DNA of 35,740 nt from contig JAHZOA010000006.1 in NCBI GenBank assembly GCA_020028455.1, forward strand, positions 1-35,740, given 5' to 3'. The notes below the pieces were generated by a model. The model was given only the letters and a program-made list of their open reading frames with translations, was not told the DNA's origin and did not search any database. Positions 16,377 to 24,293 of the stretch are shown here, piece by piece. Each line of letters starts with the position of its first letter. Position 1 is the first letter of the stretch. Source of the DNA: Armatimonadota bacterium (GTDB lineage Bacteria > Sysuimicrobiota > Sysuimicrobiia > Sysuimicrobiales > Kaftiobacteriaceae). A program made the position numbers and the translations under genes.

Positions 16377-17052
16377 GGCCGTTCCGTCTGGTCGCGAGGT
16401 AATCCAGCGGGTGACCACTTCAAGCGGCGAGTGGCAGCTGCAGCGCCGCGACGGTCACTACGAGATCATCTGTAACGGCGTCTTCCTGATGGCCAGCTAC
16501 AATCGGGAGTCCGACCGGCAACTCGCCCATCTGGCACTAGAGCGGGTTACCGGAGGTGAACTGAGGGTCGTGGTGGGTGGGCTCGGGATCGGATTTACGG
16601 CTCAGGCCGCGCTCGAGGATCGCCGAGTTGCGAGATTGGATATCGTGGAACTCGAGCCGCTGGTCGTCGGCTGGCACCGGACGTACTTCGCGGACCTGTG
16701 CCGCCAGCCCCTCGACGACCCGCGCGTGAGGTTGATTCAGGAGGATCTCTTCAATGTCCGGCTTGAGCCGGGCACCTACGACGCGCTGCTCATCGATACC
16801 GACAACGGACCCGAGTGGTTGGCACGTGAGGTAAATCAGCGGATCTATGAACCGTCAATGGTGCAACGATTCTTCGAGGCCCTGAGACCGGGCGGAATAG
16901 TGGCCTTTTGGTCGGCCAATCCTGCGCCGGAGTTCTCGGAATTGCTTGCCTTCGAGGCTGGATTGGTCGAAGCGATTGAGTGTACGGACGAGATGGCGCC
17001 GGGACGAGCGACGACGGCGTGGGTATATCTCAGCCGCCGATCTGGATCATGA
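16357..17052 (+). CDS. Spermidine-synthase-like SAM-dependent transferase
   Basis: The 231-residue protein has the Rossmann methyltransferase core of the spermine/spermidine synthase superfamily. The glycine motif is VVVGGLGIGFTAQAAL (about 71-86), the acidic ribose-binding strand is LDIVELEPLVV (about 94-104), and EDLFNV and YDALLIDTDNGPEWL follow. It lacks the N-terminal beta-barrel domain of true spermidine synthases and is shorter than them, so polyamine synthesis is uncertain; it may be a methyltransferase. The start is TTG 16357 (or TTG 16354), six bases after GGAGG that lies inside the zinc-ribbon gene. Its 3' end overlaps the convergent moaA gene by 23 bases. Confidence 0.75.
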   Translation: MIRKTTEAVPSGREVIQRVTTSSGEWQLQRRDGHYEIICNGVFLMASYNRESDRQLAHLALERVTGGELRVVVGGLGIGFTAQAALEDRRVARLDIVELEPLVVGWHRTYFADLCRQPLDDPRVRLIQEDLFNVRLEPGTYDALLIDTDNGPEWLAREVNQRIYEPSMVQRFFEALRPGGIVAFWSANPAPEFSELLAFEAGLVEAIECTDEMAPGRATTAWVYLSRRSGS

Positions 17053-18007
17053 CTCTCGCTTGCGGGAACATTTTCTCCGCAAGCGCGTGTCCAAACGGAC
17101 GGCGGTAGGCGGCGGCGCGGAAGATCTCTTTCATCTCGGCGTAGGTGGCGCCCGCCCGAAGGGGCGTCAGCAGGTCTGCCTCGTCATCACGCAAGAGGCA
17201 CAACCGGAGCCGCCCGTCGGCGGTGAGCCGCAAGCGGCCGCACTTCGCGCAGAACGGCTGGCTGATCGGACTGATGAATCCGAGCACGCCCGCCGCTCCC
17301 ATCAGCCGGTAGGTCCGCGCCGGATCCTCGCCGGAGAGATCGAGCGGGGTCAACGGCCCCAGCGCTGCTTCGATCTTCTCCATCGTCTCCTCGGACTTCA
17401 CCACGCCGGCCTCGGCAAAATCGCCAACGCTGCCGAACGGCATCATCTCGATGTAGCGCACTTCCCATGGGCGTTCGACCGTCAGAGCGGCCAACGAAAC
17501 AACGTCGTCCTCATTGAACCCGCGCACGACGACTGAGTTGAGCTTGATCGGGAGCAGGCCGGCCGCTTCCGCGGCGGCGATCCCTGAGAGGACCTTCTCG
17601 ACCTTTCCCCCGCGCGTGATCCGGTGGAACTTGTCCGGATCCGTTGTATCGAGGCTAACGTTGATCCGGTTCAAACCGGCATCCGCGAGGGGTCGTGCCA
17701 GGTATTCCAGGAGCAGGCCGTTCGTGGTCATGGCGATCTCATCAATGCCGGAGGTCGCATGAATTTCTCGGACCAGCTCGACAATGCCCGGACGCACCGT
17801 CGGTTCGCCACCCGTCAGGCGCACCTTCCGCACGCCCAGCTCCGCAGCGACGCGGACCAATAGCAGTAATTCATCGTCCGTCAGGAGCTCGTCCTGAGGA
17901 CGGAAGTCGATCCCCTCAGCCGGCATGCAATACACGCAGCGGAGATTGCAGCGGTCGGTCAGGGAAATGCGGAGATCGGTGAGCTCGCGCCCGTACTGAT
18001 CCTTCAT
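17030..18007 (-). CDS. moaA: GTP 3',8-cyclase MoaA (molybdenum cofactor biosynthesis)
   Basis: MoaA is a radical SAM enzyme that with MoaC turns GTP into cyclic pyranopterin monophosphate. The 325-residue protein has the radical-SAM cluster motif CNLRCVYC (Cys20, Cys24, Cys27) and the SAM-binding LTGGEPTVRPG. The MoaA-specific second cluster motif is CAKC followed by a third Cys 14 residues later. The conserved C-terminal Gly-Gly is also present. I chose ATG 18007 because GGAGG precedes it and the protein opens with the conserved DQYGRELTDLRISLTDRC. A TATAAT box lies at 18037-18032 on the minus strand, but no good -35 box. No other moa or moe genes lie in the window, and the leader is too short for a Moco riboswitch. 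Confidence 0.96.
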   Translation of the reverse strand: MKDQYGRELTDLRISLTDRCNLRCVYCMPAEGIDFRPQDELLTDDELLLLVRVAAELGVRKVRLTGGEPTVRPGIVELVREIHATSGIDEIAMTTNGLLLEYLARPLADAGLNRINVSLDTTDPDKFHRITRGGKVEKVLSGIAAAEAAGLLPIKLNSVVVRGFNEDDVVSLAALTVERPWEVRYIEMMPFGSVGDFAEAGVVKSEETMEKIEAALGPLTPLDLSGEDPARTYRLMGAAGVLGFISPISQPFCAKCGRLRLTADGRLRLCLLRDDEADLLTPLRAGATYAEMKEIFRAAAYRRPFGHALAEKMFPQARVMIQIGG

Positions 18008-18097
18008 CGTTCCTCCGGGATAACGAAGACGATTATAGCAGGGGAGGGGAGGAGTCGGGCGGGAAGAGACGAAACCCACAAATACCCAGAAGTTGAA

Positions 18098-18110
18098 AGG
18101 TGAATCACCT
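18098..18110. promoter_or_regulatory. Palindrome over the TetR start codon, possible operator
   Basis: AGGTGA-A-TCACCT is a perfect 13-base palindrome that contains the GTG start of the TetR gene and its only ribosome-binding-like purines. An autoregulatory TetR site here would block translation initiation or early elongation; this is inference. Confidence 0.45.
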
Positions 18111-18723
18111 GTCAGTTTCCCGTACCGTCAGCCGCCCCAAGCGTCAGCGTGGGCAGCGCACACGGCAGCGTCTGCTTGATGCCGCGGAGGCAGCCTTTGG
18201 CCGCCACGGCTACTTCGAGACCTCGATCACGGATATCACCCGCGAAGCAGACGTTGCCCAAGGCACGTTCTACGTGTACTTCCCCAGCAAGAAGGCGATC
18301 TTCTCCGAACTCGTCCGCGAACGGAGCCACGACCTGAGGCGGACGATCCAAGAGGCGGTTGCGGGGTTCTCCGACCGGCGCGACGTTGAGCGTGCCGGAT
18401 TCACGTCGTTTTTTGACTTCATCCGGGGCCATCCCGCCATGTACCGGATCGTCCGGCAGGCGGAGTTTGTCGACCCGAATCTCTTTCGCTGGTACTACCG
18501 CCGGTTTGCCGACGGCTACGTGCATGGCTTGCGTGAAGCGATCGAAGCGGGGCAGATTCGCAATCTCGACCCTGAGGTGCTGGCATTCTGCCTGATGGGC
18601 ATTGCCGACTTCCTCGGGATGCGCTACGTGCTGTGGGAGAAGCAGGTGCCGAAACCGGCCGTCATTGACGCCGTGATGGAATTCATGATGAGCGGGCTCG
18701 ACGGCGCAGGGCGGACGAAGTAG
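18100..18723 (+). CDS. TetR/AcrR family transcriptional regulator
   Basis: The 207-residue protein has an N-terminal TetR DNA-binding domain at about 18-70. The helix-turn-helix reads TSITDITREADVAQGTFYVYFPSKKAIF. A C-terminal helical ligand-binding region (~85-205) follows, with a long aromatic helix around FRWYYRRFADGYVHGL. It heads the plus-strand cluster of a KASIII-like enzyme, an acyl-CoA ligase, a hydrolase and a transporter, and is divergent from moaA. TetR proteins beside acyl-CoA genes often sense acyl-CoA or fatty acids, so control of the downstream cluster is plausible. GTG 18100 is the likely start; no strong ribosome binding site is seen. The stop overlaps the next start by one base. 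Confidence 0.88.
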   Translation: MNHLSVSRTVSRPKRQRGQRTRQRLLDAAEAAFGRHGYFETSITDITREADVAQGTFYVYFPSKKAIFSELVRERSHDLRRTIQEAVAGFSDRRDVERAGFTSFFDFIRGHPAMYRIVRQAEFVDPNLFRWYYRRFADGYVHGLREAIEAGQIRNLDPEVLAFCLMGIADFLGMRYVLWEKQVPKPAVIDAVMEFMMSGLDGAGRTK

Positions 18724-19712
18724 TGGCGGGTATCGCTGCGCTCAGCACCTACTTTCCCTCGGAGTATCAGACGTCCCGGGAGATCGCCGAGGCCACCGGC
18801 ATTCCGGTGGAGGTCATCGAGCAGAAGTTCGGGTTGCGCGGAAAGCATCGAGCCGCCTCTGACGAGCACGTGTCAGCGATGGGGACTCAGGCCGCGCGTC
18901 CGCTCCTGGAGTCGGTCCGCCCGGACGAGATCGGGGCGTTGATCTATTTTGGGAGCGCGCACAAAGATTACTATCTTTGGTCCGTGGCGCCGAAAATCGC
19001 GCACGCCCTGGGTCTAGATAACGCCTTCTCGTTCGAGTTGATGAATACCAGCGCATGCGGTCCGATCGCGTTGAAGGTGGCGCGGGACATGCTCACGGCG
19101 GATCCTGGTCTGAAATCGATTGTGCTGGTAGGGGCATCGCGAGAGTCGCGGGTCATCAACTATCGCAATCACCGGGCGCGCTTCGCGTTCAACTTCGCCG
19201 ACGGTGCCGCGGCAGCGCTCGTCCGGCCGAGCGGCGGCCACGAGATCCTCGCCACAGCAGCGGTGACCGACGGATCGTTTGCCGACGACGTGATGATTCC
19301 AGCCGGCGGGTCTGTGCATCCGCCGTCCCCGGAGACCTTGGAACGGGACATGCACCGGGTGGACGTGCCTGACGTCGACCGTATGAGGGCGCGACTCGAC
19401 CCAGTCTCCTTACAGCGCTTCGTGACCGTGACCCGTAAGGCCGTACAGGACAGTGGGTCATCCGTCGATGACATCGACTTTCTCGCGATGCTGCACACCA
19501 AACGCTCACTCCACGAGGAGTTGCTCCGGACGCTCGGACTGGAGCCGCATCAATCGCTCTACCTCGAGGAGTTCGGACACATGTCATCCATCGATCCGTT
19601 TGTCGTGCTGTCCGAAGCCGAAAGACGCGGGCTGCTGAACCGTGGTGACCTGGTTGTGGCTCTGTCGGCGGGAACCGGGTACACGTGGGCTGCGACGGCG
19701 ATCAGATGGTGA
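18723..19712 (+). CDS. KASIII-like 3-oxoacyl synthase (thiolase superfamily condensing enzyme)
   Basis: The 329-residue protein has the length and fold signature of beta-ketoacyl-ACP synthase III. The nucleophile is Cys112 in TSACGP, exactly the FabH position. His258 in LHTKR takes the place of the catalytic histidine. At the position of the third FabH residue (Asn in GNTS) the sequence reads GHMS, so His286 replaces Asn. Such enzymes condense an acyl-CoA with another acyl-CoA or acyl-ACP. The next two genes are an acyl-CoA ligase and a hydrolase, so the product is probably a CoA-linked beta-keto acid rather than a primer for housekeeping fatty-acid synthesis. GTG 18723 overlaps the TetR stop by one base. 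Substrate unknown. Confidence 0.8.
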   Translation: MAGIAALSTYFPSEYQTSREIAEATGIPVEVIEQKFGLRGKHRAASDEHVSAMGTQAARPLLESVRPDEIGALIYFGSAHKDYYLWSVAPKIAHALGLDNAFSFELMNTSACGPIALKVARDMLTADPGLKSIVLVGASRESRVINYRNHRARFAFNFADGAAAALVRPSGGHEILATAAVTDGSFADDVMIPAGGSVHPPSPETLERDMHRVDVPDVDRMRARLDPVSLQRFVTVTRKAVQDSGSSVDDIDFLAMLHTKRSLHEELLRTLGLEPHQSLYLEEFGHMSSIDPFVVLSEAERRGLLNRGDLVVALSAGTGYTWAATAIRW

Positions 19713-21286
19713 TGTGGGGCATCTGGCACTGGTTGGAACGGCGGGCGGATATCAACCCGACGAAACCGGCGTTGATCGACGGAGACCACGCACTCACCTA
19801 TCGGGATCTCCGCGACCGAGTGGCTGCTCTCGCCGGCGGGCTGCAGGCCTTCGGCGTGCGCCGCGGGGACCGGGTGGCGGTGCTGTCCATCAACCGCGCC
19901 GAGTACATCGAGGTGATCTTCGCGGCTGCGAGGATCGGCGCGATCGTGGCACCGTTGAACTGGCGTCTCACCGCTGCGGAGCTCGCCTTCCAAGTGGGCG
20001 ATAGTGAGCCCGCGATTCTCTTCGTGGATCCCGAGTTGGGGCCGCTGGCGGAAGCGCTGCGCAAACAGCCCGAGGCCCGAACGCTGGAGACCTTTGTCGC
20101 GTTCTCCGATCCCGCAGGACCGCTCCCGTGGGCCCGCCCGTATGCGGAATTGTCCGAACAGAAGGCAGCCATGCCTAGCGGGCGATTCGACGATCCGCTG
20201 CTGATCCTGTACACCTCGGGAACGACGGGTCGGCCGAAGGGCGCCGTCCTCACGCAGGCCGCGCAGTTCTGGAACAGCATCAACATCAGCACCGCGGTGA
20301 GTCTTACCGCGGCGGACGTGACACTGAACCTGCTGCCGATGTTTCACTCCGGAGGCGTCGGGCTGATCGTCCTGCCGAGTTTGCACCTGGGCGCCACGGC
20401 CGTGCTGCAGCGGAAGTTTGATCCAGAGGAGACGGTGCAGTTGATCAGCGCGCACGACGTCACCGCAATGTTCGGGGTACCGTCGATCTACCGGATGCTG
20501 CTCCAGACCGACGCGTTCCAGAAGGCCGACCTGCGCCGGGTTCGGTTCAGCTGCGGCGGGGCGCCCTGTCCGCTCACAATCATCGAGGCCTTTCGTGACC
20601 GGGGACTGCTCTTCCAGCAGGGCTACGGCCTTACCGAGACGGCGCCGACGTGCACTCTCATTCCTGCTGCGGACGCCTTTCGGAAGGCGGGCTCGGCCGG
20701 GAAGGCGGCGCTGCATGTGGAGGTTCGTGTGGTCGATGAGGACGGGCGCGACGTCCGGCCCGGCGAGATCGGCGAGGTATGGACCCGCGGCCCCAACCTC
20801 TTCTCGGGATACTGGAAGCGGCCCGAGGCGACGGCCGAGGTCTTCGCGCCGCCCGCCGAAGGTCCTCGAGACGCATCGGGATACGCGGGGTGGTGGTTCC
20901 GAACCGGTGACCTGGCCAGTATTGACGATGAAGGGTTCATCTACATCGTCGATCGCAAGAAAGACATGATCATCTCCGGCGGTGAGAACATTTATCCGGC
21001 TGAGGTGGAGGATGTACTGTACCGCCACCCCGCGATCGCTGATGTCGCGGTGATTGGTGTCGCAGACGACCGATGGGGTGAGGTGCCCAAAGCGGTCGTG
21101 GTGCTCGCGCCGGGGCTGACCCTTACGTATGAAGATCTCAAAGCGTTTTGTGAGGGCAGGCTTGCCCGCTATAAAGTTCCCAAATCGATGGCGGTCACCG
21201 ACATCCTCCCCCGAAACGCCGCAGGGAAAGTGCTCAAGCGTGTGCTGCGCGACCAGTTCTCGCCGGCGGAACGGCCGAAGGTTTAG
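19712..21286 (+). CDS. AMP-dependent acyl-CoA synthetase / ligase
   Basis: The 524-residue protein belongs to the ANL superfamily, which activates carboxylic acids as acyl-AMP and then as acyl-CoA. Visible motifs are the phosphate loop LYTSGTTGRPKG (166-177), GYGLTE (304-309), WFRTGDLASIDDEGFIYIVDRKKDMI with the hinge Asp, GGENIYPAEVE, and the catalytic Lys506 in NAAGKVLKR. This is the medium/long-chain fatty acyl-CoA synthetase arrangement, and chain length cannot be read from sequence. I chose ATG 19712, which overlaps the upstream stop as TGATG; ATG 19706 and GTG 19685 are alternatives. No ribosome binding site is obvious, which fits translational coupling. Confidence 0.9.
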   Translation: MWGIWHWLERRADINPTKPALIDGDHALTYRDLRDRVAALAGGLQAFGVRRGDRVAVLSINRAEYIEVIFAAARIGAIVAPLNWRLTAAELAFQVGDSEPAILFVDPELGPLAEALRKQPEARTLETFVAFSDPAGPLPWARPYAELSEQKAAMPSGRFDDPLLILYTSGTTGRPKGAVLTQAAQFWNSINISTAVSLTAADVTLNLLPMFHSGGVGLIVLPSLHLGATAVLQRKFDPEETVQLISAHDVTAMFGVPSIYRMLLQTDAFQKADLRRVRFSCGGAPCPLTIIEAFRDRGLLFQQGYGLTETAPTCTLIPAADAFRKAGSAGKAALHVEVRVVDEDGRDVRPGEIGEVWTRGPNLFSGYWKRPEATAEVFAPPAEGPRDASGYAGWWFRTGDLASIDDEGFIYIVDRKKDMIISGGENIYPAEVEDVLYRHPAIADVAVIGVADDRWGEVPKAVVVLAPGLTLTYEDLKAFCEGRLARYKVPKSMAVTDILPRNAAGKVLKRVLRDQFSPAERPKV

Positions 21287-21289
21287 CCG

Positions 21290-22084
21290 ATGCCCCACGC
21301 GCGCGCAAACGGCATCAACCTCTACTACGAGATGACGGGATCCGGTCCGGCAATTGTGCTGCTGTCGGGCCTGGGCGCAGACGGGCATTTTTGGTACCAA
21401 CAGGTTCCCGCGCTCGCTGCGCGCTTTTCGGTGATTGCCGTAGACAATCGTGATGCCGGCCGGTCCGACAAGCCCGAGGTGGCGTATACGCTTCGAACGA
21501 TGGCCGACGATGTCGCGGGCTTGCTCGACGCGCTGGAAATTCCATCGGCTCATCTCGTCGCCGCTTCGATGGGCGGGTTTATTGCACAGGAGTTTGCGCT
21601 CGCGTATCCGCAGCGGCTGCGCCGGCTGGTGTTGTGCTGTACCTCATTCGGGGGCCTGAACAGCGAGCCGATCCCGCCGCAAACGACGCAGGTGTTGCTC
21701 TCGCGCACCGGCGATCCCGAGCGCGACCTGAGGGCTTTTCTCGCATTACAGTTCGGAACTGACTATCCGCGCCAGCATGCCCGCGACATCGACACGTACG
21801 TGAAGTGGCGCGTGAACCATCCGCAGCCGCTGCCGTCGTATCACCGTCAACAGGCGGCATCGATGCAGCACAACACGGAAGACCGGCTGGGTGCACTCCA
21901 GCATCCGGTGCTCGTTTTGCACGGCGGGAGAGACCAGGTGGTGCCGGTCCGCAACGCGGAGTTGCTGGCGGCGAAGTTGCCAAATGCCAGACTACGCATT
22001 TTTGAAGACGCCGGTCACCTCGTGCTGTGGGAGTATGCGGAGCAGGCGAACCAGATGATCATCGAGTTCCTTCAGGCAAATTAG
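21290..22084 (+). CDS. Alpha/beta hydrolase
   Basis: The 264-residue protein has the alpha/beta-hydrolase fold with a complete triad: Ser93 in ASMGG, Asp215 in GGRDQVVP and His243 in DAGHLVLWE. The oxyanion block LLSGLGADGHFW lies at about 24-35. The sequence style is that of 3-oxoadipate enol-lactonase and related esterases, but the substrate is not readable. It starts three bases after the acyl-CoA ligase stop and so belongs to the same operon. A role in releasing or cleaving the ester or thioester product of the ligase/KASIII pair is inference. Confidence 0.85.
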   Translation: MPHARANGINLYYEMTGSGPAIVLLSGLGADGHFWYQQVPALAARFSVIAVDNRDAGRSDKPEVAYTLRTMADDVAGLLDALEIPSAHLVAASMGGFIAQEFALAYPQRLRRLVLCCTSFGGLNSEPIPPQTTQVLLSRTGDPERDLRAFLALQFGTDYPRQHARDIDTYVKWRVNHPQPLPSYHRQQAASMQHNTEDRLGALQHPVLVLHGGRDQVVPVRNAELLAAKLPNARLRIFEDAGHLVLWEYAEQANQMIIEFLQAN

Positions 22085-22165
22085 CGGAAGCAACCTAGTG
22101 GTCGGGGAGGTGGGACGGCTGTGGCAGAGGCTGCACGATCATATCGAGACAGAGGAGGACAAACG

Positions 22166-23356
22166 ATGAAGTTGTTACGAGCTATAACGGTCCTGCTGGC
22201 GCTGGTGGCATTGGTCATGGCTGCCGGATACCAGCCGGTACTCGGCCAGGCGGCGACGATCAAGGTCGGCGTGATCATTCCGCTCACCGGACCGGTCGGC
22301 GTCAGTGGTCAGGCCATGCAGAAGGGCTACACGCTCGCGCTGGACGAGATCAACCAGAATCCACCGCTCGGCCGAAAGGTCGAGTTGGTCATCGAGGACG
22401 ACCGCGGTGATCCGCCGACGGCGGCAGCGGCATTCCTGAAGTTGGTGAACCGTGACCGGATTGATATCCTGGTCGGCGGGCTCCAGTCCGCCACCTCGAT
22501 CGCGGTCGGTGCTCAGGTTCTGCAGCGACCCATCCTAATGGCCTGGACCGGCGCGGCGTTCCCGGGCTTTGAGACGATGCTCAAGGACGCCGACTGGTTC
22601 TTCCACTATCACCCCTGGCAGTACAACAACGCCGACTCGACCTGGCGCTTCATCCGCAGTACAGGAGCGAAGACCGCGACGCTCGCGGTTGAGGATGGTC
22701 CTTTCGGCTCCAGCGCCATTGTCGAATCAGGAGCCTTCGCCCGGAACCATGGCATCACCATCACGTCGACCGAGACCTTTAAGACCGGCTCGCCGGACCT
22801 GACGCCTTTGCTGACAAAGGCCAAGGGAGCCAATGCCGACGTCTTCGTACTGGTGGGCTTCGATCAGGACGTGGTGCCGGTGGCCACCCAGGCACGGCAG
22901 GTCGGGTTTTCCCCGAAACTGATCCTGGCCGCTCCACCATCCTGGCCGGTCGGGTTCGAGAAGCTGGCCGCCGGAAACAACATGGCCGGGATGGCGCTGT
23001 GGACCGCCGAAAACGGCCACCCTGCTTCGCGCACCTTTGTGAGGCGGTATCGGGAGCGATTCAACGAGGAGCCCACGTCGTATTGGGCGCCGCTGGCCTA
23101 TACCAATCTCATCACGGTCGCTGATGCTATCCGCCGCGCGGGCAGCCTGGATCTCGCTGCGCTGACTCGGGCAATGAAAGCGACGGATTATGAAGGGCCG
23201 ATCGGAATGCGGCTCACGTTCAAGCGATCCATCCAGGGCCAGAACCAGGGCTTCACCAGGCTGATTGCGTTCCAGTGGCAGAATGGCAAGCAGGTCGTGG
23301 TGTGGCCGCAGGAGGTTGCAGGAGGCAGACTCGTCTACCCGGCGTTGTACAGGTAA
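22166..23356 (+). CDS. ABC transporter substrate-binding protein, branched-chain amino acid (HAAT) type
   Basis: The 396-residue exported protein opens with a typical signal peptide: MKLLR, a hydrophobic core to about residue 22, and probable cleavage near LGQA-A at 27-30. A two-lobed Leu/Ile/Val-binding-type fold follows (IKVGVIIPLTGPVGVSGQAMQKGYTLALDEIN), with the usual IEDDRGDPPTAAAAF segment. It delivers a solute to the LivHM permease encoded next. HAAT proteins bind amino acids, amides, urea or aromatic and short-chain acids; the acyl-CoA and PHA genes around it favour a carboxylate, but that is inference. I chose ATG 22166, with GAGGAGG seven bases upstream, over an in-frame upstream start at 22121. 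Confidence 0.93.
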   Translation: MKLLRAITVLLALVALVMAAGYQPVLGQAATIKVGVIIPLTGPVGVSGQAMQKGYTLALDEINQNPPLGRKVELVIEDDRGDPPTAAAAFLKLVNRDRIDILVGGLQSATSIAVGAQVLQRPILMAWTGAAFPGFETMLKDADWFFHYHPWQYNNADSTWRFIRSTGAKTATLAVEDGPFGSSAIVESGAFARNHGITITSTETFKTGSPDLTPLLTKAKGANADVFVLVGFDQDVVPVATQARQVGFSPKLILAAPPSWPVGFEKLAAGNNMAGMALWTAENGHPASRTFVRRYRERFNEEPTSYWAPLAYTNLITVADAIRRAGSLDLAALTRAMKATDYEGPIGMRLTFKRSIQGQNQGFTRLIAFQWQNGKQVVVWPQEVAGGRLVYPALYR

Positions 23357-23361
23357 AGAAA

Positions 23362-23416
23362 GGCTTAGGGCTTGGGGCTGAGGGCTTGGAACCTGGGCCC
23401 CAGGCCCTCTAAGTCT
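23362..23416 (+). repeat. Four imperfect GGCTTRG heptamers with a decayed inverted arm (element E)
   Basis: Four tandem heptamers (GGCTTAG, GGCTTGG, GGCTGAG, GGCTTGG) occupy 23362-23389. They are followed by the near-palindrome CCTGG-GCC-CCAGG (23393-23405) and a degenerate right arm, GGCCCTCTAAGTCT, that partly complements the first two units. It lies between the binding-protein gene and livH and so could set their expression ratio. Confidence 0.7.
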
Positions 23417-23450
23417 CGCGGGAGCCGTATCCATCGAGACCTTCATCCAA

Positions 23451-24293
23451 ATGCTCATCTTCGGTGTGCTCCGATCGGGGCTCTATTCGCTCGCCTCGGT
23501 GGGGCTGGCACTGTCGGTGGGGGTCATCGGCATCGTGAACTTCGCGCACGGCGAGTTCCTCATGCTGGGCGCCTACATGGGCTATTGGCTATTCGCTTCT
23601 TACGGGGTGGATCCACTGGCGGCGATCCCTCTCGGGGCGGCCGGCATCTTCCTCATCGGGAGCCTCACATACCGGTCGGCGATCCAACGCGTGCTCAGAG
23701 CGCCGGAGCTGAACCAGATGCTGCTCACCTTCGGCATCTCGATCTTCTTGCAGAACTTGGCCATCATTTTGTGGACGGGAGATCCACGCGTGGCGACGGT
23801 ATCTTACAAAGCCACGGCGGTTTCGCTCGGGCCGTTCACCGTGGGCCTGCCTCAGCTCCTCGTCTTCGCGGTGGCGATGACGTTGACGCTGAGCCTTTAC
23901 GCGGTGCTCGGCAGGACTCGGATCGGCAAAGCGATGCGTGCCGTCGCGCAGAACAGGCTGGGCGCCAGCCTCCTCGGGATCGAGGTGGATCGGGTGTATC
24001 TGCTCGCGTTCGGCCTATCGACAGCGCTCGCCGGCACCGCCGGACTCATGATCACACTGCAACTCTCCGTCTCGCCGTTCATCGGCCTCCTGTACACGCT
24101 GAAAGCGTTTGCCATCATCGTCATCGCGGGGTTGGGCAATATCAACGGCGTGATTTACGCAAGCCTCGTCCTGGGACTCTCGGAGGCCTTCGTCGAGTTT
24201 TACGTGCCACAGGGCGGAGGATGGGCGGAAGGGGTCTTCTTCCTGCTGATCTTGCTTGTGCTGCTGGTCCGGCCACAGGGGCTCTTCAAATGA
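23451..24293 (+). CDS. livH: Branched-chain-type ABC transporter permease LivH
   Basis: The protein (280 residues from ATG 23451) is a LivH-type permease with about eight membrane helices. Family blocks include GLALSVGVIGIVNFAHGEFLMLGAYMGYW near the N-terminus, GRTRIGKAMRAVAQNRLGASLLGIEVDRVYLLAFGLS (the loop that contacts the ATPase) and IVIAGLGNINGV. Together with LivM it forms the membrane channel. Canonical ATG 23451 has no ribosome binding site. GGGAG at 23420-23424 is instead spaced eight bases from an in-frame ATC at 23433, which would add ...ETFIQ and give the more usual N-terminus (286 residues). The 3' end overlaps livM as ATGA. Confidence 0.92.
   Translation: MLIFGVLRSGLYSLASVGLALSVGVIGIVNFAHGEFLMLGAYMGYWLFASYGVDPLAAIPLGAAGIFLIGSLTYRSAIQRVLRAPELNQMLLTFGISIFLQNLAIILWTGDPRVATVSYKATAVSLGPFTVGLPQLLVFAVAMTLTLSLYAVLGRTRIGKAMRAVAQNRLGASLLGIEVDRVYLLAFGLSTALAGTAGLMITLQLSVSPFIGLLYTLKAFAIIVIAGLGNINGVIYASLVLGLSEAFVEFYVPQGGGWAEGVFFLLILLVLLVRPQGLFK

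Noticed and set aside
18008-18060. Molybdenum-cofactor riboswitch upstream of moaA.
   Set aside because: A TATAAT box at 18037-18032 leaves a leader of only about 20 bases, too short for that riboswitch.
23372-24289. A very long frame that would give a 628-residue fused LivM-like protein.
   Set aside because: The first 300 codons lie in the wrong frame over livH, are Arg/His/Pro-rich and show no family features; the true livM start is ATG 24290.
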